Assembly (NCBI GenBank): GCA_005793295.1
Contig: SXSX01000226.1
Span: forward strand, 1 to 6,785
Source: Burkholderiales bacterium
GTDB lineage: Bacteria > Pseudomonadota > Gammaproteobacteria > Burkholderiales > Burkholderiaceae_C
Length of the DNA stretch: 6,785 nucleotides
Direction: 5' to 3'
The number at the start of each line of letters is the position of its first letter. Position 1 is the first letter of the stretch. Of this stretch, positions 1 to 5,041 are shown piece by piece. The notes below the pieces were generated by a model that was given only the letters and a program-made list of their open reading frames with translations, was not told the DNA's origin and made no database searches. A program made the position numbers and the translations under genes.

Positions 1-2
1 CT

Positions 3-188
3 TTTCTTATTTCGGTCTTGGTGGGCTGCTTTGCGATAGCAGGCGCTTGCTATTGGTGGGTCAATCATCCGGTGAGCCTTCGCCAGGGCGTTGTGGATGT
101 GTCGATCGAGCCCGGAACCACGCCCCGCGAAGTGGCCCAAGTGGCTGCCAAAGCCGGTATCCCACTGCATCCCCGATTGCTTTACTGA
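3..188 (+). pseudogene. mltG: N-terminal part of mltG (membrane anchor), closed by an in-frame TGA
   Basis: The frame starting at base 3 is open from the left edge and gives a hydrophobic membrane segment (FLISVLVGCFAIAGACYWWV), then NHPV and a short periplasmic stretch with the family-like run VSIEPGTTPREVAQVAAKAG and HPRLLY. It stops at TGA 186-188. Past the TGA the same frame goes straight on as WFKFSGDARQIRAGSYELEGE, which is the expected MltG continuation. The interruption is therefore a single-codon nonsense change, not a frameshift. The true start lies left of the window. Without readthrough, this piece would be only a tail-less membrane anchor. Whether the TGA is a real mutation or a sequence error cannot be decided here. 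Identity as mltG is firm; pseudogene status is inference. Confidence 0.75.
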
Positions 189-266
189 TGGTTCAAGTTT
201 TCCGGAGACGCACGACAAATTCGCGCTGGAAGTTATGAATTAGAAGGCGAGGTAAGCCCACGGGCT

Positions 267-977
267 TTGCTGCAAAAGTTGGTTCAGGGTGACGAAGCCC
301 TGCGCAGCGTGACGCTGGTTGAAGGTTGGACTTTTAAACAAGTTCGTGAAGCCTTGGCAAAAGCAGAACAATTAAAACCGGAAGGTGCCCCACTCGGTAA
401 CTCCGAGCTGATGCAACGGCTCGGTCGCGAAGGCGTTCACCCAGAAGGTCGTTTTTACCCTGATACCTACACCTACTCCAAGGGTTCGACCGATTTGGCC
501 GTCCTTAAGCGCGCCATGCGGGCGATGGATACGAAACTTGCAATGGCCTGGAGTCAACGAAATCCGAACGTGCCGCTGCAGTCCCCTGACCAAGTCTTGA
601 CGCTAGCCAGTATTGTTGAAAAGGAAACGGGCCGCGCGTCAGACCAGCCGCAAATTTCAGCCGTTTTTAACAACCGCTTGCTTTTAGGGATGCGTTTGCA
701 AACCGACCCCACCGTAATTTATGGAATGGGGGAGGCATTCGACGGCAATTTACGGAAAAATGATTTGCTCAGCGATACGCCTTACAACACCTACACTCGG
801 ACGGGATTACCGCCAACGCCGATTGCGATGCCCGGTCGCCAAGCTTTGTGGGCCGCGACCCACCCAGCGGCTACCAAAGCCTTGTACTTTGTAGCCCGAG
901 GCGACGGCACCAGCGCCTTCAGCGAGACCCTCGAAGAACACAACCGTGCAGTCAATAAATACCAACGCGGCAAATAA
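267..977 (+). CDS. mltG: Endolytic murein transglycosylase MltG (YceG), catalytic part downstream of an in-frame stop
   Basis: MltG is an inner-membrane lytic transglycosylase that cuts nascent glycan strands and so sets their length. The MltG-like frame resumes at base 189, right after the TGA at 186-188; 267 is simply the first TTG that could restart translation, and the first in-frame ATG is at 411. Counting from 267 (236 residues), family signatures are VTLVEGWTF (about 15-23), EGRFYPDTYTY (60-70), ASIVEKETG (114-122), MRLQTDPTVIYGMG (142-155), YNTYTRTGLPPTPIAMPG (173-190) and YFVARGDG (207-214). E118 (codon 618-620) matches the catalytic Glu218 of E. coli MltG. The C-terminus is normal. 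The gene heads the mltG-tmk-holB-tatD run known from E. coli and many proteobacteria. If the TGA is real, a product restarted here would lack the membrane anchor and probably would not work. The family is certain; an intact functional product is not. Confidence 0.88.
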   Translation: MLQKLVQGDEALRSVTLVEGWTFKQVREALAKAEQLKPEGAPLGNSELMQRLGREGVHPEGRFYPDTYTYSKGSTDLAVLKRAMRAMDTKLAMAWSQRNPNVPLQSPDQVLTLASIVEKETGRASDQPQISAVFNNRLLLGMRLQTDPTVIYGMGEAFDGNLRKNDLLSDTPYNTYTRTGLPPTPIAMPGRQALWAATHPAATKALYFVARGDGTSAFSETLEEHNRAVNKYQRGK

Positions 978-999
978 AAAGTTAAAAAGCACCGAAAAA

Positions 1000-1617
1000 A
1001 TGAGCGGTTTATTTATTAGTTTTGAAGGGATTGACGGCGCTGGCAAGTCCACCCACATTGCCGCATTGGCCCAAGCTTTCAAAGCCCAGGGCAGGGCGGT
1101 CACCCAGACCCGCGAACCCGGGGGGACGCCCTTGGCGGAAACGCTGCGTCGCTTGGTTCTGAACGACCCCATGGATGCATTAACCGAGTCCTTATTGGTT
1201 TTTGCAGCCCGCAGAGACCATATTCAACAAGTCATTGGCCCAGCGTTAGCCAAAGGGCAGGTGGTTCTGTGCGACCGTTTTTCGGATGCGACGTTTGCCT
1301 ACCAAGGGGCGGGGCGTGAGTTTGACTGGGACGTTTTGCTCACGCTTGAGAAGTGGGTTCAAGGGGGATTACAGCCAGACTTAACGGTGTGGTTTGATTT
1401 GCCTGCTTCGGTGGCCGCAGTGCGCCTCGCCGATGCCCGCGTTCCAGATAAATTCGAATCGCAGCCGGGTGTATTTTTTGAGAAAGTAGCCAGCGGTTAC
1501 GCTCGCCGCCAAGCCCAGGACCCCAAAAGGTTTGCCCAAATTAACGCGAACCAAGGCCCGGATGCTGTTTGGAAAGATGTCTTAGCGGCGGTACAAGAGA
1601 AGGGCTTCTTAGCATGA
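1000..1617 (+). CDS. tmk: Thymidylate kinase (dTMP kinase)
   Basis: Phosphorylates dTMP to dTDP with ATP in the cytoplasm, an essential step of dTTP supply. The 205-residue product has the usual family length. Motifs in order: the P-loop FEGIDGAGKST (residues 8-18, K16 on the phosphates), TREPGGTPLAE (37-47) for dTMP binding, the DR motif in DRFSDATFAYQGAGR (92-106), and a LID region around RLADARVPDKFESQPG followed by FFEKV and YARR. I chose the ATG at 1000 because MSGLFISFEGIDG puts the P-loop at the normal distance from the N-terminus. The frame is open back to a GTG at 946, but those 18 codons overlap mltG and give an unlike, Asn/Lys-rich leader. No clear Shine-Dalgarno is visible; the upstream bases are A-rich. 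It starts 22 bases after the mltG stop and its own stop overlaps the holB start (ATGA), so it is surely part of the same transcript. Confidence 0.96.
   Translation: MSGLFISFEGIDGAGKSTHIAALAQAFKAQGRAVTQTREPGGTPLAETLRRLVLNDPMDALTESLLVFAARRDHIQQVIGPALAKGQVVLCDRFSDATFAYQGAGREFDWDVLLTLEKWVQGGLQPDLTVWFDLPASVAAVRLADARVPDKFESQPGVFFEKVASGYARRQAQDPKRFAQINANQGPDAVWKDVLAAVQEKGFLA
1598..1604 (+). promoter_or_regulatory. Ribosome binding site for holB
   Basis: AGAAGGG lies inside the end of tmk, 9 bases before the ATG at 1614, and supports that start over the open frame further upstream (alternative start at 1569). The same bases belong to a short inverted repeat, AGAA-GGGC-TTCT (1598-1609), which could fold over the site when tmk is not being translated. 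That coupling idea is inference. Confidence 0.5.
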
Positions 1618-2594
1618 CCGCCCCGTGGATTGAGCAACAAACCCAAGCCTTATTAGCCCAACGCGGCCACGCTTGGCTACTCATGGGGCCTTCAGGTTTG
1701 GGCCAATACAGTTTGGCCATGGCTTTGGTGAGGGCGTGGCTGTGTGAACAACCTGACAGCCATGGCGCCTGCGGTACGTGCGGGAGTTGCCATGCGATTG
1801 ACGTTCGTACCCACGCCGACTTGTGCGTATTGATGCCCGAGACCAAGATGCTGGAGCTCGGCTGGCCTTTAAGCGAAAAAGCCCAAACTGATATTGACGA
1901 TAAAAAGCGAAAACCTAGCAAAGAGATTCGGGTGGATGCGATGCGCGATGCGATTGAATTTACCCAAAGAACCAGTGCGCGGGGGCGGGGCAAAGCCGTT
2001 TTGATTTTTCCTGCCGAAGACATGAACGGCATTACAGCTAACGCCTTGCTAAAGACGCTGGAGGAGCCCCCCGGCGCTGTGAAGTTTGTTCTCGCTACCG
2101 AATCGGCCCACCAGCTGCTTCCCACCATTCGAAGCCGCTGCTTGACCCACACCATGGTTTGGCCTGATGTTTCTCACAGTGAGCAGTGGCTGATCGATCA
2201 GGGGCTGTCAGTCCCTCACGCACAACAGCTTCTTAAAGCAACGGGCGGAAGGCCGCAAGATGCGCTGGAGTTTGCCCAATCCGGCAGAGATCCTTCTGTG
2301 TGGGCTGCGTTTCCAAAAGCAATGTCCAAAGGCGATACTGCTTTTGTCAGGGAATGGACGGGCCCTGAACTGATTGACGCTTTGCACAAACTTTGCCATG
2401 ACATGATGGCGGTGTCGGTGGGTTCCGAACCGCGTTTCTTTTTGGCTGCCGATTTGCCCAAAGCTCCGACCATTGAAAAAACCTCCTTTTGGAGTCAGGC
2501 GCTCTCCCAAAGCAGACGCACCATGGACCATCCTTATAACGCCGGGCTGATGCAAGAAGCTTTGGTCAGCCAAGCCCAAACCGCCCTCCATTGA
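1614..2594 (+). CDS. holB: DNA polymerase III subunit delta prime
   Basis: Delta prime is the rigid stator of the clamp loader, which opens the beta sliding clamp and places it on primed DNA. The product is 326 residues, near the E. coli length of 334. The P-loop region reads GPSGLGQYS (25-33): the Walker A lysine is replaced by Q31, as expected for a subunit that does not hydrolyse ATP. A zinc module follows with C44, C53, C56 and C59 (CGTCGSC). Then come ANALLKTLEEPP (142-153) and the SRC motif (R173-S174-R175-C176), which in clamp loaders serves the neighbouring subunit's ATP site. A lysine-rich stretch at about 89-104 precedes KEIRVDAMR, the usual strand-helix. The ATG at 1614 overlaps the tmk stop. 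Many relatives have a pilZ gene after holB; here the holB stop (2592-2594) overlaps the tatD ATG instead. Confidence 0.94.
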   Translation: MTAPWIEQQTQALLAQRGHAWLLMGPSGLGQYSLAMALVRAWLCEQPDSHGACGTCGSCHAIDVRTHADLCVLMPETKMLELGWPLSEKAQTDIDDKKRKPSKEIRVDAMRDAIEFTQRTSARGRGKAVLIFPAEDMNGITANALLKTLEEPPGAVKFVLATESAHQLLPTIRSRCLTHTMVWPDVSHSEQWLIDQGLSVPHAQQLLKATGGRPQDALEFAQSGRDPSVWAAFPKAMSKGDTAFVREWTGPELIDALHKLCHDMMAVSVGSEPRFFLAADLPKAPTIEKTSFWSQALSQSRRTMDHPYNAGLMQEALVSQAQTALH

Positions 2595-3385
2595 TGTTTA
2601 CCGATTCCCACTGCCACCTCACATTTCCGGATCTTGCCAACGATTTGGTGGATATTCGCGCCGCCATGGCAGCGGCCCAAGTCACCCGCGCTTTGTGTAT
2701 TTGTACGACCTTAGAAGAGTTTCCTTCGGTACACCGTTTGGCCTTGTCGTACGATAATTTTTGGGCCAGTGTGGGCGTTCACCCTGACAACGAAGGCGTG
2801 ACGGAACCCTCGGTTGATGATTTGGTTCGGCTTGGAAACCTCCCTAGGGTGGTTGCTGTTGGTGAGACCGGCTTGGACTATTACCGCCTGAATGGGCGAA
2901 CAGTTGCCGATATGGAGTGGCAACGCACAAGGTTTCGGGCCCATATTCAAGCGGCCCAAAAGCTCAAAAAACCCTTGGTAATTCATACCCGAAGTGCCAG
3001 TCAAGACACTTTGGCTATTTTGAAAGAAGAGGGTGAAGACGGAAGGGACAGCGCTGCAGGCGGCGTTTTTCACTGCTTTACGGAGACAAGGGAAGTCGCC
3101 AAAGCGGCGCTTGACCTTGGTTTTTACATCTCTTTTTCGGGAATTTTGACCTTTAAAACGGCCCAAGACTTGCGTGACATTGTCTCCTTGGTCCCTTTGG
3201 ACCGCATCTTGATCGAAACCGACAGTCCCTATTTGGCTCCCGTACCGCACCGGGGTAAAACCAATAACCCCTCGTATGTTCCTTTTGTCGCCCAACAGAT
3301 TGCAGCGCTGACCCAACGATCGGTAGAGGAGATCGCACGCCTTACCAGCGACAATTTCTTCACCCTTTTTCCAGTAATTCAATAA
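2594..3385 (+). CDS. ycfH: TatD-family metal-dependent hydrolase, YcfH type
   Basis: A 263-residue TIM-barrel hydrolase with all the expected metal ligands: H6 and H8 in DSHCH, E91 in GETGLDYY, H131 in PLVIHTR, H160 in GVFHCFT, and D210 in IETDSPYLAP. The HRGKTNNPSYV segment (219-229) is of the HRGK-N-P-YV kind seen in YcfH, the paralogue that sits next to holB in E. coli. TatD proteins act as metal-dependent DNases; D-aminoacyl-tRNA deacylase and quality-control roles have also been proposed, and the natural substrate of YcfH-type members is not settled. I took the ATG at 2594, giving MFTDSHCHL with the DSHCH motif right at the N-terminus; a TTG one codon earlier is possible but needless. 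There is no Shine-Dalgarno, and the 1-base overlap with the holB stop (TGATG) suggests reinitiation. The stop TAA shares its last A with the next gene's ATG. Confidence 0.95.
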   Translation: MFTDSHCHLTFPDLANDLVDIRAAMAAAQVTRALCICTTLEEFPSVHRLALSYDNFWASVGVHPDNEGVTEPSVDDLVRLGNLPRVVAVGETGLDYYRLNGRTVADMEWQRTRFRAHIQAAQKLKKPLVIHTRSASQDTLAILKEEGEDGRDSAAGGVFHCFTETREVAKAALDLGFYISFSGILTFKTAQDLRDIVSLVPLDRILIETDSPYLAPVPHRGKTNNPSYVPFVAQQIAALTQRSVEEIARLTSDNFFTLFPVIQ

Positions 3386-4044
3386 TGATAAATTACTTTA
3401 GATATTTTTTATATCTTGTTGTTTTTATTGGATTTTCATCTGTTAAAGCAGGGTCGTATGACGATTTTTTTATCGCGATCAACCGAGACGACGGTGCAAC
3501 CGTAAAACGCTTGCTTCAACAAGGATTCGATCCCAATACGGTCGGTCCCACTGGGTTTGCAGGTCTTTTTTTGGCTATCAAAGGACCATCGCCCAAAGCT
3601 CTCGAGGCATTACTCGCCGATTCACGGCTCAATGTGGAGCTTAGGACAGCCCAAGATGAGAGTCCCTTAATGCTCGCAGCATTGGCGGGAATGACTGATT
3701 TGTGCAGCCAATTGATCGCCCGCAACGCAGACGTTAACAAGACTGGCTGGGCACCATTGCATTACGCGGCCACCAGCGCTAACTTAAATACCTTGCGTTT
3801 GCTGCTGGATAACTTTGCCTATATTGACGCAGAGTCACCCAACCAAACCACGCCGCTCATGATGGCAGCGAAGTATGGAAACGCCCAGACTGTTCAAGCC
3901 TTGCTTGAGGCTGGTGCTGACTTCACCTTGAAAAATGCGCTAGGTTTAACCGCCTTTGACTTTGCTCAACAGGCAGGGCGTTTGGATTCTGCCAACCTGA
4001 TTACGGCAGCCTTCCGCGCCAATCGCCCAAAAGGCAAATGGTAG
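3385..4044 (+). CDS. Exported ankyrin-repeat protein
   Basis: A 219-residue protein with a Sec-type signal peptide: N-terminus MINYFR with one positive charge, hydrophobic core FLYLVVFIGF, and likely cleavage after VKA (residue 22). The mature part is almost entirely ankyrin repeats, about six: roughly 26-54, 57-89, 91-120, 121-153, 154-186, and a degenerate last one at 187-212. The best copies are SPLMLAALAG, APLHYAATSAN and TPLMMAAKYGN, each followed by a second helix and a loop such as LLEAGADF. No enzymatic domain is visible, so it is probably a periplasmic binding or scaffold protein; the partner is unknown. The ATG overlaps the tatD stop by one base with no Shine-Dalgarno. The first 20-odd codons are strikingly A/T-ending (ATA, AGA and TTA included), unlike the rest of the gene. 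It is the last gene of the plus-strand run. Confidence 0.88.
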   Translation: MINYFRYFLYLVVFIGFSSVKAGSYDDFFIAINRDDGATVKRLLQQGFDPNTVGPTGFAGLFLAIKGPSPKALEALLADSRLNVELRTAQDESPLMLAALAGMTDLCSQLIARNADVNKTGWAPLHYAATSANLNTLRLLLDNFAYIDAESPNQTTPLMMAAKYGNAQTVQALLEAGADFTLKNALGLTAFDFAQQAGRLDSANLITAAFRANRPKGKW

Positions 4045-4096
4045 TTAACTGCATACGATGTATATTATGTTAACAGACGTATCAAGTTCAGTTAGC
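4044..4096. repeat. Imperfect inverted repeat between convergent genes
   Basis: GTTAACTG (4044-4051) can pair with CAGTTAGC (4089-4096; one G-T wobble), and inside it ATACG (4053-4057) pairs with CGTAT (4078-4082), leaving a 20-base loop and a small asymmetric bulge. It lies just after the ankyrin gene stop in an A+T-rich gap. It may help transcript ending or protect the 3' end of either convergent message, but it is A+T-rich and lacks a T tract. Low certainty. Confidence 0.3.
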
Positions 4097-4100
4097 AATT

Positions 4101-4120
4101 AGGGCAAAGAAACTAGCCCT
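4101..4120. terminator. Weak candidate terminator hairpin
   Basis: AGGGC (4101-4105) and GCCCT (4116-4120) form a 5-pair stem with a 10-base loop in the gap between the ankyrin gene and ldcA, touching the ldcA stop codon. The position suits a bidirectional terminator for converging transcripts. However, the stem is short and neither side has a T run, so this is a weak candidate only. Confidence 0.22.
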
Positions 4121-5028
4121 CAAATATGCCCCCAAACCAAGAGCGCATCTCTTTCTTGGCACGCTAAGTCCACTTTCGCTCCCACCGGCAGCAAGACTTT
4201 GGTTGGTACATGGCCTAAGGGGAACTCGGAAAGGACGGGAACTTTAACCTGAGATCTAAGCCAAGCGACGACGCTCGACAACTTAAATCCTTTGTCGTGC
4301 GGCACCAATTTGTAGTTCGTGAATTGGCCCAAGACAACCGCTTTTTGCTGAGCTAAAACGCCCGCGTGAAGCAACTGAGTCAGCATTCGCTCAATCCGAT
4401 ACGGATGTTCGCCCACATCTTCAAGAAACAAGATGCCGCCTTTGATTTTCGGAAAATACGGCGTTCCCAGCATCGAAACCAAGACAGACAAGTTGCCGCC
4501 CCACAGTTTGGCGTTGTGGATACTGAGCTCTAAATCTTTCTGGTCTTTACTCAAACGCCAACCGGCGCCTTCGCCCTGCTCTTGCAGCAAATCATCAAAA
4601 CAGGCTTGCATAATCTCATCGAGCGGTTCGACCGAGCCAAAATCTTCACCCAGGGCGGGTCCTTGCCAGGTAATCGCACCTGTTTTTGCAAGTACCGCCA
4701 ACTGAAACGCCGTAAAGTCACTCAAACCCACGAATTGCATGCCTTGATCAATGGCTTTTGAAATCTGGGTATATGGCAAAGAAGGAAGCAATCGCGTTAA
4801 GCCATAACCACCACGGGAAATAAGCGCCACGTTGGCACCGCTGCCAGCGGCCCGGGAAATCGCAGCAATCCGAGTGGCATCGTCGCCCGCAAAGCGCTGG
4901 AAAGAAGTCAAAGCATCCGCATCTACCTCCACTTCGTGACCCAAAGCACGAAGCCTTTGGATCCCACGGCGAAAAGCATCCTTGTCTCTGACGGCGCTGG
5001 AGGGCGAGTAAATGTAGATGTGGCTCAT
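4120..5028 (-). CDS. ldcA: Muramoyltetrapeptide carboxypeptidase (LD-carboxypeptidase A)
   Basis: A cytoplasmic serine peptidase (family S66) that removes the terminal D-Ala from the murein tetrapeptide during peptidoglycan recycling. The product is 302 residues, the normal length. The expected elements are present: an N-terminal YSPSS, SRGGYGLTRLL (71-81), the nucleophile S103 in FVGLSDFT, then E203 in LFLEDVGEHPYR and H273 in FPLGHVPTK, which match the Ser-Glu-His triad of P. aeruginosa LdcA. WGGNLSVL (176-183) is also typical. The open frame extends far upstream (to 5316), but that part only overlaps the preceding gene in another frame and has no family likeness. The ATG at 5028 gives MSHIYIYSPSS and has AGGG (5037-5040) eight bases before it. 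It lies 13 bases after the stop of the tadA fusion gene, so it is likely cotranscribed. It converges with the ankyrin gene. Confidence 0.95.
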   Translation of the reverse strand: MSHIYIYSPSSAVRDKDAFRRGIQRLRALGHEVEVDADALTSFQRFAGDDATRIAAISRAAGSGANVALISRGGYGLTRLLPSLPYTQISKAIDQGMQFVGLSDFTAFQLAVLAKTGAITWQGPALGEDFGSVEPLDEIMQACFDDLLQEQGEGAGWRLSKDQKDLELSIHNAKLWGGNLSVLVSMLGTPYFPKIKGGILFLEDVGEHPYRIERMLTQLLHAGVLAQQKAVVLGQFTNYKLVPHDKGFKLSSVVAWLRSQVKVPVLSEFPLGHVPTKVLLPVGAKVDLACQERDALLVWGHI

Positions 5029-5036
5029 ATCAATCG

Positions 5037-5040
5037 CCCT
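5037..5040 (-). promoter_or_regulatory. Ribosome binding site for ldcA
   Basis: AGGG on the minus strand, 8 bases before the ATG at 5028 and just past the stop of the upstream gene. It favours this start over the long upstream frame extension. Confidence 0.5.
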
Positions 5041-5041
5041 A

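Noticed and set aside
186..188. TGA read as selenocysteine or as tryptophan by an altered code
   Set aside because: No clear selenocysteine-type hairpin is seen just downstream and MltG uses no selenocysteine. tmk, holB, ldcA and the paiB-like gene all end in TGA at expected lengths, so TGA is a normal stop here.
47..238. 63-codon open frame overlapping the mltG stop region
   Set aside because: It lies one frame off the MltG reading, its translation is rich in Ser, Arg and Pro with no family likeness, and the MltG-like frame is the same on both sides of the TGA, so no frameshift into this frame is implied.
946..999. Upstream GTG start extending tmk by 18 codons
   Set aside because: It overlaps the end of mltG, adds a low-complexity leader not found in thymidylate kinases, and the ATG at 1000 places the P-loop correctly.
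1569..1613. Upstream extension of holB
   Set aside because: It overlaps tmk, whereas the ATG at 1614 has a Shine-Dalgarno and the typical ATGA overlap.
1541..2155. 204-codon antisense open frame over holB
   Set aside because: It is fully opposite a well-supported gene, with Trp/Ser-rich translation typical of shadow frames and no recognisable domain.
2711..3382. 223-codon antisense open frame over tatD
   Set aside because: It mirrors tatD codon structure, has no family signature and no plausible start signal.
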